Shown here in pieces: positions 35,767-44,777 of a DNA stretch of 64,000 bases. Both the position numbers and the translations under genes were made by a program. The notes beneath the pieces are model-generated. The model saw nothing but the letters and a program-made list of their open reading frames with translations, had not been told where the DNA came from and did not search any database. This DNA comes from CAYMTR01 sp964393405 (lineage in GTDB: Bacteria > Bacteroidota > Bacteroidia > Bacteroidales > Prolixibacteraceae), in the NCBI GenBank assembly GCA_964393405.1, contig CAYMTR010000010.1:1-64000 (forward strand), given 5' to 3'. Position 1 is the stretch's first letter; the number at the start of each line of letters is the position of its first letter.

Positions 35767-38427
35767 ATGGATTATAATTTTTCAGAATTTGAGAAAAAAT
35801 GGCAAGATTACTGGCTTGAGAATAAAATATTTGCAAGTGAAGTTGACCATTCTAAACCTAAATTTTACTGTCTCGACATGTTCCCTTATCCTTCAGGAGC
35901 AGGTCTACATGTTGGCCATCCAGAAGGTTATACTGCTACAGATATTATTTGCCGCTACAAAAGAGCAAAGGGGTTTAACGTTTTACATCCTATGGGATGG
36001 GATGCATTTGGACTTCCCGCTGAACAATATGCAATTCAGACAGGTACTCACCCTGAAATAACAACTCGTAAAAATTGTGATACTTTCAGAAGGCAGATTC
36101 AGTCGCTTGGTCTTAGCTACGATTGGGACCGTGAAATAAACACAACTGATCCGGAATACTTCAAGTGGACTCAATGGATTTTTATACGTCTTTATAATAC
36201 TTGGTTCGATGATAACCTTCAGAAAGGAAGACCAATAAGTGAATTGCCAATACCTGATAATATCAGATCGAATGGTCCAGATTCTGTTCTTGATTATATT
36301 AACTCCAAAAGACTTGCTTATTACGATAATGCTCAAGTCTGGTGGTGTAAACATTGTAAAACTGTTTGTGCCAATGAGGAAGTTCTAAATGACGGCTCAC
36401 ACGAAAAATGTGGCACCAAAGAGGTTGAACGTCGTTTTCTGAAGCAATGGATGCTCAGAATACCGCATTACGCTGAAAGGCTCTTAAAAGGGCTTGACGA
36501 ACTTGATTGGCCACTGGGAGTTAAAGATATGCAGCGCAATTGGATTGGTAAATCTACTGGCGCAGAAGTAGACTTTAAAATTGATGGCCTTGAAAAGAAT
36601 TTAAGAGTTTACACAACTCGTCCTGACACACTTTTCGGAGCAACCTACATGGTAATTGCGCCTGAACATGAATTAGTTAAAGAAATAGTCACTAAAGAAC
36701 AAAGCAAAGCTGTTGAAAGTTACATTAAAGCAGCTGCACTAAAGAGTGATCTCGACAGAACAGAGCTGGCTAAAGAAAAAACAGGGGTTTTTACCGGAAG
36801 ATATGCCATAAATCCTTTGACAGGCAATCCGATTCCTATTTGGGTAGCCGATTATGTTTTAATGGGGTATGGAACAGGAGCTATAATGGCAGTTCCAGCT
36901 CATGATACCAGAGACTTTGAGTTTGCTAAAACTTTTGGGCTTCCAATTATTTGCATTTTAAATCCTCAGACTGAAGACTATGACTTAAAAGAAAAAGTTT
37001 TGTCCGGCAATGCTTGTTGGACAGAAGATGGAGAATACATCAATTCTGCAAATACAGAATTGGGAATAAATATAAATAACCTTAACAAACAAGAAGGAAT
37101 AAAGATTATAATTGAGTGGCTTGAAAAGAGCAATCTTGGAGTGGCTACTACAAATTTCAAAATTAGAGACTGGCTTTTCAGCCGTCAAAGATATTGGGGT
37201 GAACCTTTCCCAATAATTCACTGGGAAGACGGGGAAGTAACTGTGGTTGAAGATTCAGAACTTCCTGTTGAACTTCCAAAAACAGATAAATATCAACCTA
37301 GTGAATCAGGAGAATCACCATTGGCTAATGCTACAGATTGGCTCGAAGTAACTGACAAAAACGGAAGAAAAGGTAGAAGAGAAACTAATACAATGCCCCA
37401 GTGGGCAGGTTCTTGTTGGTATTATTTACGCTACATTGACCCTGATAATGAAAACGAACCTTTTAGCAAGGTGAAAGAAAATTATTGGATGCCTGTCGAT
37501 TTGTATGTTGGAGGTGCGGAGCATGCAGTATTACATTTGCTATACAGCCGTTTCTGGCATAAAGTACTTTTTGATTTAGGAATAGTATCTACTGACGAAC
37601 CTTACAAAAAACTATATAACCAGGGAATGATTCTTGCTTTTGCCTATGAAACAGCTTCAGGTTCTAAAGTAACATCAGATTTGGTTGAAGAAAAAGAAGG
37701 AAAGTACTATCACACAGAAACAGGAGAAGAACTTAGACAAATTGTTGCAAAAATGTCTAAGTCTTTGAAAAATGTTGTAAACCCAGACGATGTTGTTAAA
37801 AGCTATGGCGCAGACTCATTGAGGCTTTATGAAATGTTTATGGGTCCTCTTGATTCTACAAAACCTTGGGCTGAAAATGGTGTTAAAGGAGTATTCAATT
37901 TTCTTAAAAGAGTATATCATTTCTTTGCTGACAAAAACAATATTTTTGAAGGAGCCGAAGATAAAGACACCTTAAAAATACTTCATCAGACAATAAAAAA
38001 AGTAGGTGATGACATTGAAGATTTGAAGTTTAATACAGCTATTTCTCAGATGATGATATTCACTAATCATTGTTATAAAAAGGGAAAAGTATCGAAAGAA
38101 ACAGCAGAAACCTTTGTTAAAGTTCTTGCTCCTTTTTCACCACACATTGCAGAAGAACTTTGGTACATTTACGACAATGGCTCATCAGTAAGCCAACAAA
38201 AATGGCCAGAATTCAATGTTGAACATATGGTAGAAGATATATTCTCTTATCCTGTTTCATTCAACGGAAAAACAAGATTCCAAATAGAACTGCCAATTAA
38301 CATTTCAAACGAAGAGATTGAAAAGGCTGTTCTTTCAAACGAGTTGTCTAATAAGTGGATAGAAGGGAAAGAAATTGTGAAATTCATTATTGTTCCTAAA
38401 AGGATAATAAATATTGTTGTCAAGTAG
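35767..38427 (+). CDS. leuS: Leucyl-tRNA synthetase
   Basis: An 886-residue class I aminoacyl-tRNA synthetase. The HIGH motif appears as LHVGHPEG (47-54), the KMSKS motif as KMSKSLKN (about 662), with the editing domain (TTRPDTLFGATY, about 285) and the anticodon-binding C-terminal domain between and after. It charges tRNA-Leu. A long insertion near the catalytic domain includes EEKEGKYYHTETGEELRQ. It is a single gene with a strong bidirectional terminator after it. Confidence 0.97.
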   Translation: MDYNFSEFEKKWQDYWLENKIFASEVDHSKPKFYCLDMFPYPSGAGLHVGHPEGYTATDIICRYKRAKGFNVLHPMGWDAFGLPAEQYAIQTGTHPEITTRKNCDTFRRQIQSLGLSYDWDREINTTDPEYFKWTQWIFIRLYNTWFDDNLQKGRPISELPIPDNIRSNGPDSVLDYINSKRLAYYDNAQVWWCKHCKTVCANEEVLNDGSHEKCGTKEVERRFLKQWMLRIPHYAERLLKGLDELDWPLGVKDMQRNWIGKSTGAEVDFKIDGLEKNLRVYTTRPDTLFGATYMVIAPEHELVKEIVTKEQSKAVESYIKAAALKSDLDRTELAKEKTGVFTGRYAINPLTGNPIPIWVADYVLMGYGTGAIMAVPAHDTRDFEFAKTFGLPIICILNPQTEDYDLKEKVLSGNACWTEDGEYINSANTELGININNLNKQEGIKIIIEWLEKSNLGVATTNFKIRDWLFSRQRYWGEPFPIIHWEDGEVTVVEDSELPVELPKTDKYQPSESGESPLANATDWLEVTDKNGRKGRRETNTMPQWAGSCWYYLRYIDPDNENEPFSKVKENYWMPVDLYVGGAEHAVLHLLYSRFWHKVLFDLGIVSTDEPYKKLYNQGMILAFAYETASGSKVTSDLVEEKEGKYYHTETGEELRQIVAKMSKSLKNVVNPDDVVKSYGADSLRLYEMFMGPLDSTKPWAENGVKGVFNFLKRVYHFFADKNNIFEGAEDKDTLKILHQTIKKVGDDIEDLKFNTAISQMMIFTNHCYKKGKVSKETAETFVKVLAPFSPHIAEELWYIYDNGSSVSQQKWPEFNVEHMVEDIFSYPVSFNGKTRFQIELPINISNEEIEKAVLSNELSNKWIEGKEIVKFIIVPKRIINIVVK

Positions 38428-38439
38428 AACTATAAATAT

Positions 38440-38474
38440 AAATGCCACTTGTTTTAAACGGGTGGCATTTTTTT
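38440..38474. terminator. Bidirectional terminator between leuS and the barrel-protein gene
   Basis: AAATGCCACTTG (38440-38451) pairs with CGGGTGGCATTT (38459-38470), with two G-T pairs, over a 7-nt loop. A run of T follows on the plus strand and a short A/T tract precedes it, so it can stop leuS and probably the opposing gene. Confidence 0.85.
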
Positions 38475-39324
38475 ATTCCTTAATGTTAACTACTTTTTTA
38501 TAATTCTTTTTACCATCACCTCCGGCAGTAAAAGAAATAATCTTTTTAGGTTTTAAGGGTATTTCAATACACAATGTCATTTTAAAGCCAGATGAGAATC
38601 TTTTTCCTCCTGCTACATATAATTCATCGTTAAGTATTTTCTTGTCAACTGGTAAATATGTATCAGCAAATCCCTCAATCCATGAAAACCTTAAAATAAG
38701 ATTACTCCTGTCTTCAAGTGAGAAGGTTGGGATTCTAAAACCAAATCCAAGCTCTGCTCCATAATTCAAACTATTAATATCCATCCCTGGGCTTAAATCA
38801 GCTGTAATCCTTCCTTTTTCCACAGAGCCTGAAACCGGAGTTGAAATAAAGGGCGCTATGTAAAAAAAAGTCTTGGGATTACCACCTCTTTTTGACTTAA
38901 TAATATCTAATTGGTATTCAATAGGTACAGATAAAGAAAGGTAATAAGCCTTCAATTTATAAACAGATTCTAACAATTCAACTTGTCCAATATCTTCCAT
39001 TTCTGTTAATGAAACACCTTGTCCTGAGAAAGAAAATCTACCTCCTAACGAAAAAGACTTAAATCTTTGATAACGAAAAGAAAAACCAAAGTCGGGCAAA
39101 ATTAAAATGTTTCTTTTTAAACTGTTAATATGAGAATCGGAATATCTCATGTTTGGGAAGACTGTTCCTCCAAAAATATCAATATGACAGCAATCTTCAA
39201 CAAACTTTTCCTTATCCTTAAACCAAGGATTTGATTTACCATAAGAATTACTTGTCATCAATATAAATAAAACCGAAAATGATAATATTAAAAGACCTTT
39301 TAAAGATAAATTTTTGAATCTCAT
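38473..39324 (-). CDS. Outer-membrane beta-barrel protein, family not recognised
   Basis: A 283-residue protein with a signal peptide (hydrophobic residues 9-27, ending SYG). The remainder shows alternating hydrophobic strands such as FGFSFRYQRFKSFSLGGRFSFSG, AYYLSLSVPIEYQLD and GAELGFGFRIP. The C-terminus is a hydrophilic tail. It looks like a small PorT/OmpA-barrel-like surface protein. It faces leuS across a shared terminator. No named function. Confidence 0.6.
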   Translation of the reverse strand: MRFKNLSLKGLLILSFSVLFILMTSNSYGKSNPWFKDKEKFVEDCCHIDIFGGTVFPNMRYSDSHINSLKRNILILPDFGFSFRYQRFKSFSLGGRFSFSGQGVSLTEMEDIGQVELLESVYKLKAYYLSLSVPIEYQLDIIKSKRGGNPKTFFYIAPFISTPVSGSVEKGRITADLSPGMDINSLNYGAELGFGFRIPTFSLEDRSNLILRFSWIEGFADTYLPVDKKILNDELYVAGGKRFSSGFKMTLCIEIPLKPKKIISFTAGGDGKKNYKKVVNIKE

Positions 39325-39488
39325 CCCAAATTAATTAATACTACAGGTGAAAATATAAAATAATGTTAATCCGGCAAAACTTTAAAATAAGCATTAATTT
39401 TAACACAATTGACTAAAATCATACTTTAAATTATCTATATACATTTCTTTCGCGTCCAAATTTGATAATTGATCGAATAACAAATAAA

Positions 39489-40355
39489 ATGAGAAGTGCC
39501 TTTAAAAAATATATCGAGCTGACCGAATCTTATTTAATAATGTTTCTGGGCATGCTATTATACTCATTAGGATGGACAATGTTTCTGATTCCAGCAGAAA
39601 TAAACGGGGGTGGAATTAGCGGAATAGGAGCTCTTTTATTCTATCTTACCGGAATACCTGTGGGGGTACCATATTTAGTGATTAATATTTTACTGGTATT
39701 TGTCGCTATAAAAAATATTGGCGCCAGTTTTGGGACTAAAACAATAGTCAACATCGTAATTATTTCGATAATGCTGTCTGTGTTACCCAAAATAATAACC
39801 CAACCTATAATTAACGATACTTTTCTTTCAGCAGTTCTAGGGGGTATATTTGGAGGAGTAGGATTAGGATTAGTATTTAGTCAGGGTGGTAGTACTGGAG
39901 GAACAGATATTATTGCGATGCTCGTCACCAAATATAAAAGAATGAGCCCCGGAAGAGTAATAATGTATTGCGATGTGATAATCATTGCTTCATCTTGGTT
40001 TGTTTTTCATTCTGCAGAAAAGCTAGTTTATGGTTATGTTTCGATGTGGGTTGTATCATATTCACTTGATGCTTATCTAAATGGATTTAATCAATCAGCT
40101 CAAATATTCATTTTTTCCGAGAAATGGGAACAAATTCGTGATAGAATTTTAGTTGACAACAGAAGAGGGGTTACAATAATAGATGGTACCGGAGGATTTA
40201 CTAATGAGCAACAAAAAATCATAATAACTATTGTAAGAAAAAGGGAAACATCATCAATCTTCAAAATGATCAAAGAAGTTGATAAAAACGCTTTTATATC
40301 AATGGGAAGTGTAATGGGAGTATACGGACAAGGATTTGAACAATTAAAGGGTTAA
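39489..40355 (+). CDS. YitT-family membrane protein with DUF2179 domain
   Basis: A 288-residue protein from the ATG at 39489 (the frame is open from 39462 but the extra residues are not family-like). Five or six membrane helices in residues 15-190 include the repeats GGGISGIGALLFYLTGIPVGV and SQGGSTGGTDIIAMLV. A cytoplasmic DUF2179 domain ends the protein with DGTGGFTNEQQKIIITIVRKRE. The function of YitT proteins is not settled. Confidence 0.87.
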   Translation: MRSAFKKYIELTESYLIMFLGMLLYSLGWTMFLIPAEINGGGISGIGALLFYLTGIPVGVPYLVINILLVFVAIKNIGASFGTKTIVNIVIISIMLSVLPKIITQPIINDTFLSAVLGGIFGGVGLGLVFSQGGSTGGTDIIAMLVTKYKRMSPGRVIMYCDVIIIASSWFVFHSAEKLVYGYVSMWVVSYSLDAYLNGFNQSAQIFIFSEKWEQIRDRILVDNRRGVTIIDGTGGFTNEQQKIIITIVRKRETSSIFKMIKEVDKNAFISMGSVMGVYGQGFEQLKG

Positions 40356-40441
40356 TAAGAAATAGATATTATTCTAAAATTTTATTTTGATTTTGTAATT
40401 TGAAATGTCAACTTTGTAGCTAAATCGACTATTAAATAATA

Positions 40442-41713
40442 ATGAGAGTAAAAAGGATCACCTTATTAATACTTATTTCTACAGTATTAATTTCTATGGG
40501 AATTAAATATATCGCTATACCATTAATCGGATTAAGTGAAGAGGAATCAATTGTATGTCAGCCTGAAATGAAAAAAGTTTGGGGTTTAACTATTGATACT
40601 TTAAAAATTGACACATTAAAAATCAGACCTAATCAAAACATATCTGATATTTTATGCAATTGTGGTATAAGTTGGGCAGTTGTAGATAATCTTGTAAAAA
40701 AAAGCATTGGTATTTTTGATGTTAGAAAAATCAAATCTGGTAACAACTGCTATATTATAAGCAACAAAGAAGATGAACTGCCTTCCTTTTTCATATATGA
40801 AGAAAACCCTGTTGACTATTACAAATTTCAGCTTAGTGATACTCTTCATGTAGAGAAAGGTCAAAAAGATGTCGAGACCAGACGGACATCATTCTATGGT
40901 GTTATAAAGTCTTCATTATGGGATACCTTTGTTGATCAGGGTGTAGATCCATTATTGGCTGTCGAACTTTCTGATATATTTGCCTGGACAGTTGATTTTT
41001 TCGGAATACAGAAAGGTGACATATTTAAAGTCGTTTTTGATGAAAAATTTATTGAAGATAAAGAGATAGGTATCGGTATGATTCATGCTGCTACCTACAT
41101 CAGTGAAAATGATTCAATCTCGGCATATTATTTTGACAATAACGGACAGAAAGGATATTTTGACAACAAAGGCAACAGTTTAAAAAAGGCGTTCTTAAAA
41201 GCTCCTTTAAATTATTCCAGAATAAGCTCTCATTTTTCTCATAGTCGATTCCATCCTATCTTAAAGATCCATAGACCTCACCATGGAATTGACTATGCCG
41301 CTCCATCGGGAACTCCAGTATATTCAATTGGAGATGGTGTTGTTACTAAAAAATCATACGAATCCGGAGGTGGAGGAAATTATTTAAATATAAAACACAA
41401 CTCGTCATATATGTCACAATATATGCACCTTAGCAAATTTGCAAAAGGTATTGAAACTGGTACTAGGGTTAAACAAGGACAATTAATTGGTTATGTCGGA
41501 TCTACTGGGCTTGCTTCAGGTCCTCATCTCGATTTCAGAGTTTTTCAGAATAGTGTTCCAATAAATCCTCTTAAAGTGAATGCTCCGCCAGTAGAACCCG
41601 TAAACAGTGATAATATGAAAATATTTGTATCTTTTCGCGACTCTCTAAGAACAGAACTATTATCAATTCAGGAAACTTATAAGCAAAAAGATATTTTAGC
41701 TTCCGAACAATAA
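40442..41713 (+). CDS. M23-family peptidase, periplasmic
   Basis: A 423-residue protein with an N-terminal membrane anchor (about 5-25), an OapA-like/LysM-adjacent region (about 55-110), and a C-terminal M23 domain. The zinc motif HHGIDYAAPSG (about 279) and the catalytic His in YMHLSKF are present. The third motif reads GPHLDFRV rather than GPHLHF, so Asp takes the place of the usual zinc-binding His. Its 3' end overlaps purN on the other strand by 18 bp. Probably a peptidoglycan hydrolase or regulator. Confidence 0.85.
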   Translation: MRVKRITLLILISTVLISMGIKYIAIPLIGLSEEESIVCQPEMKKVWGLTIDTLKIDTLKIRPNQNISDILCNCGISWAVVDNLVKKSIGIFDVRKIKSGNNCYIISNKEDELPSFFIYEENPVDYYKFQLSDTLHVEKGQKDVETRRTSFYGVIKSSLWDTFVDQGVDPLLAVELSDIFAWTVDFFGIQKGDIFKVVFDEKFIEDKEIGIGMIHAATYISENDSISAYYFDNNGQKGYFDNKGNSLKKAFLKAPLNYSRISSHFSHSRFHPILKIHRPHHGIDYAAPSGTPVYSIGDGVVTKKSYESGGGGNYLNIKHNSSYMSQYMHLSKFAKGIETGTRVKQGQLIGYVGSTGLASGPHLDFRVFQNSVPINPLKVNAPPVEPVNSDNMKIFVSFRDSLRTELLSIQETYKQKDILASEQ

Positions 41714-42259
41714 CTTTTCAATTACCTTCGGAAAATACTTATATTCAAGAGCATGAACTTTTCGTGCAACCTCATCAGCAGTATCTTCGGGCTTCAAACT
41801 GCATTTTGCTTGAAATATTATATCTCCTTCATCATAGTTTTCATTCACATAATGTATGGTTATTCCTGATTCCTTTTCACTGTTTTTAACAACCTCTTTG
41901 TGAACCCTGTCTCCATACATGCCTTTACCTCCATACTTGGGCAATAAAGCGGGATGTATATTTATAATAGAAAAATTATCAGTAAGATTTTTGGGTATCA
42001 GCCATAAAAAACCAGCTAAAACTATAAGGTCAACATTCAAAGATTTTAAATGATCTAAAACTTTATCAGATTCATAAAATTCAGAACGGGAGAAAACCAT
42101 AGAAGGAATATTCAATTTTTTTGCTCGCTCCAGAACAAAAGCATCGCTCTTATTCGAATATATGCATTTGATGTTCAAATTTTCATTATTGCTAAAGTAA
42201 AGTGCAATATTTTCAGCATTAGACCCTGATCCAGATGCAAAAATCGCTATTTTTTTCAT
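41696..42259 (-). CDS. purN: Phosphoribosylglycinamide formyltransferase
   Basis: A 187-residue enzyme of purine synthesis (GAR to FGAR using formyl-THF). The nucleotide loop FASGSGSNAENI (7-18) and the catalytic Asn100, His102 and Asp146 (in IINIHPALLPKY and DEGDIIFQ) are present. It is divergent from acpP and overlaps the peptidase gene tail to tail. Confidence 0.95.
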   Translation of the reverse strand: MKKIAIFASGSGSNAENIALYFSNNENLNIKCIYSNKSDAFVLERAKKLNIPSMVFSRSEFYESDKVLDHLKSLNVDLIVLAGFLWLIPKNLTDNFSIINIHPALLPKYGGKGMYGDRVHKEVVKNSEKESGITIHYVNENYDEGDIIFQAKCSLKPEDTADEVARKVHALEYKYFPKVIEKLLFGS

Positions 42260-42349
42260 TTATAGAACCTTAAGAAGGTGAAAATTGATTTAAATATTTT
42301 TACAAAAATAAGCTAAGCAAACTTTCTAACGAAGCTCATCGTCATAAAA

Positions 42350-42382
42350 TTTGGATTTTTAATTCCTTTCTTTATTACTTTG
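42350..42382 (+). promoter_or_regulatory. Promoter of acpP-fabF-rnc
   Basis: TTTG (42350-42353), a 21-nt spacer, then TTACTTTG (42375-42382), one base from TAnnTTTG. It lies about 46 bp before acpP and would give a leader of about 40 nt. Confidence 0.5.
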
Positions 42383-42428
42383 CAGCGTTAAAAAAAATAA
42401 AGTTTAATTATAACTAAAAATTACAACT

Positions 42429-42665
42429 ATGTCTGACATTGCAGGAAAAGTTAAGGCAATCATCGTTGACAAGCTAGGTGTTGATGAAAGTGAAGTTACA
42501 CCAGAAGCTAGCTTTACAAATGATTTAGGTGCTGATTCACTTGATACAGTAGAGTTAATAATGGAATTCGAAAAAGAATTCGATATGGCAATACCTGATG
42601 ATCAAGCTGAAAAAATTAGCACCGTAGGTGATGCTATTAAGTACATCGAAGAAAATACAAAGTAA
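42429..42665 (+). CDS. acpP: Acyl carrier protein
   Basis: A 78-residue acidic protein with the phosphopantetheine site Ser37 in GADSLDTVEL. It carries acyl chains in fatty-acid synthesis. It is first in acpP-fabF-rnc, a common bacterial order, and 19 bp before fabF. Confidence 0.97.
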   Translation: MSDIAGKVKAIIVDKLGVDESEVTPEASFTNDLGADSLDTVELIMEFEKEFDMAIPDDQAEKISTVGDAIKYIEENTK

Positions 42666-42684
42666 TTAATTTTTCCTTTTTCAC

Positions 42685-43929
42685 ATGGAATTAAAACGAG
42701 TCGTAGTAACAGGTCTTGGCACCATCAATTCAATAGGTAACAATGTTGAAGAATATTGGGAAAACCTAATTAAAGGAGTGAGTGGTGCAATACCTATCAC
42801 CCGTTTTGATGCTTCCTTACATAAAACAAGGTTTGCCTGCGAGGTGAAGAATTGGGATCCACTCAATCACTTCGAGAGAAAAGACGCAAGAAAGTATGAT
42901 TTATTTACTCAGTTTGCTCTAGTTTCTGCCAAGCAGGCAATTCTTGATTCAAAAATTGATTTGGAGAAAATTAACAAAGATAGGGTTGGAGTAATTTGGG
43001 GAGCTGGAATTGGAGGCATACTGACATTTGAAGATGAAGTCAGAGCTTTCAACGACAACAATCCTAAAACATCACCTTTCTTTATTCCAAAGATGATTGC
43101 GAATATGGCTAGTGGTTGTATCTCAATAGAGTATGGTTTCAGAGGTCCTAATTTAACTACTGTTACTGCATGTGCTTCATCAGCAAACGCCATTATTGAC
43201 GCTATGTTTTACATCAGAATGGGTAAAGCTGACGTTATCGTTTCAGGTGGTTCTGAGGCTGCTGTTACTCCCCTTGGAGTATCTGGGTTTAATTCTATGA
43301 AAGCAATTTCAACAAGAAATGATGACCCGGCAACTGCTTCTCGACCATTTGACAAAGACCGTGATGGTTTTGTTATTGGAGAAGGAGGAGCGGCGATTAT
43401 TCTTGAAGAGTACGAACATGCAATAAAAAGAGGTGCTACTATTTATGCGGAAATTGTTGGCGGTGCCTTGACTGCTGATGCTTATCACATGACTGCCCCC
43501 GATCCTGAAGGAGGAGGTGCCGCTCTTGTTATGAAATTAGCATGCGAAGATGCTGGAATTGAAACATCTCAAATAGATTATATTAATGTTCACGGCACTT
43601 CAACCGGATTGGGTGATATTGCCGAACCAAATGCTATAAAGAAAACTTTTGGTGAACACGCGTATGAACTAAGTATTAGTTCAACTAAATCAATGACTGG
43701 CCACTTACTTGGTGCTGCAGGGGCTGCTGAAGGAATTGTTGCAATTCTTTCTGTCAAAAACGACCTGATACCACCTACTATAAATCACTTTGAAACAGAC
43801 CCTGAAATTGATCCAAAACTTGACTTTACTTTCAATAAAGCAAAATCAAAGACTGTTAATTATGCGCTAAGCAATACTTTCGGGTTTGGTGGTCATAACG
43901 CTTCGATTATTTTCAAAAAATTCAAATGA
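42685..43929 (+). CDS. fabF: 3-oxoacyl-[acyl-carrier-protein] synthase II
   Basis: A 414-residue KAS II of the normal length. The catalytic triad is Cys in TVTACASSANAI, His in NVHGTSTGLGD and His in KSMTGHLLGAAG, and the C-terminal TFGFGGHNASI is family-typical. It elongates acyl-ACP. It lies between acpP and rnc, with its stop overlapping the rnc start by 4 nt (ATGA). Confidence 0.96.
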   Translation: MELKRVVVTGLGTINSIGNNVEEYWENLIKGVSGAIPITRFDASLHKTRFACEVKNWDPLNHFERKDARKYDLFTQFALVSAKQAILDSKIDLEKINKDRVGVIWGAGIGGILTFEDEVRAFNDNNPKTSPFFIPKMIANMASGCISIEYGFRGPNLTTVTACASSANAIIDAMFYIRMGKADVIVSGGSEAAVTPLGVSGFNSMKAISTRNDDPATASRPFDKDRDGFVIGEGGAAIILEEYEHAIKRGATIYAEIVGGALTADAYHMTAPDPEGGGAALVMKLACEDAGIETSQIDYINVHGTSTGLGDIAEPNAIKKTFGEHAYELSISSTKSMTGHLLGAAGAAEGIVAILSVKNDLIPPTINHFETDPEIDPKLDFTFNKAKSKTVNYALSNTFGFGGHNASIIFKKFK

Positions 43930-44672
43930 TAAAATACTTTTTTCAAAGAATAAAGCTCTTTTCTTCACCAAGAAAAGAGTTTTATTTATTTTTAAAAGAA
44001 ATCATCGGATTATACCCCGGAAACACACGACTTTATGATATCGCCTTTATTCATAAATCTGCTTCCACTACTGACTCAATGGGTAACCTTATCAACAACG
44101 AAAGACTTGAATACCTAGGAGACGCAATTCTGGGAGCTGTGGTTGCTGAATATTTATATAACAGATTTCCCCAAAGGGGTGAAGGATTTCTTACTCAAAT
44201 GCGGTCAAAACTTGTAAATAGGGCCTTTCTAACTCAACTAATCAATGAAACAGGGCTGCACAAGTTTATTAAATCAAGAACTATCGGAAGTACAACTGCA
44301 AGTAACATATACGGTGATGCTCTTGAAGCATTGATTGGAGCCATTTACCTTGATAAAGGATTTGATAAAGCCCGATATGTTATTATTAAGAGATTTTTAA
44401 ATGAATACGTTGACCTTAACAAAATGGAAGAACTTGACAATAATTTTAAAAGTCAGTTAATTGAGTGGGGCCAAAAGAATAAATGTGAAGTCAACTTCCA
44501 AACAGACGAAGAACTATCCCCAAACAGTAAATTCAGCATTTTTGTCTCTTCTGTCGAAATTGAAAACAAACTTAAAGGAAAAGGATACGGTAGCTCAAAA
44601 AAAGAATCTCAACAAAATGCTGCCCGGGAAGCACTAACTAACTTGAATGGGAATATTGAAATCCCTGAATGA
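43926..44672 (+). CDS. rnc: Ribonuclease III
   Basis: A 248-residue endonuclease for double-stranded RNA. The catalytic helix NNERLEYLGDAILG (about 57-70) and the second acidic site GDALEALIGAIYLD are intact, and the C-terminus is a dsRNA-binding domain (GYGSSKKESQQNAAREAL). Its start overlaps the fabF stop, so it is translationally coupled. Confidence 0.95.
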   Translation: MIKYFFQRIKLFSSPRKEFYLFLKEIIGLYPGNTRLYDIAFIHKSASTTDSMGNLINNERLEYLGDAILGAVVAEYLYNRFPQRGEGFLTQMRSKLVNRAFLTQLINETGLHKFIKSRTIGSTTASNIYGDALEALIGAIYLDKGFDKARYVIIKRFLNEYVDLNKMEELDNNFKSQLIEWGQKNKCEVNFQTDEELSPNSKFSIFVSSVEIENKLKGKGYGSSKKESQQNAAREALTNLNGNIEIPE

Positions 44673-44739
44673 TTAAAATTATTAAATCCAACATTTTCCC
44701 GCTTCTTAAATTGTTAAAAATTGTTAAAATTTTTTAATT

Positions 44740-44772
44740 TTTCATAATCGCCTTTGAAATCATTTATCTTTG
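44740..44772 (+). promoter_or_regulatory. Promoter of the histidine kinase/response regulator pair
   Basis: TTTC (44740-44743), a 21-nt spacer, then TATCTTTG (44765-44772), a perfect -7 element. The box ends only 5 nt before the ATG at 44778, so the RNA would start at or near that codon. Confidence 0.5.
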
Positions 44773-44777
44773 CTTTT

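Noticed and set aside
44711..44740. Repeated TTGTTAAAA motifs before the histidine kinase
   Set aside because: Two short copies in an AT-rich spacer; not enough to call an operator.
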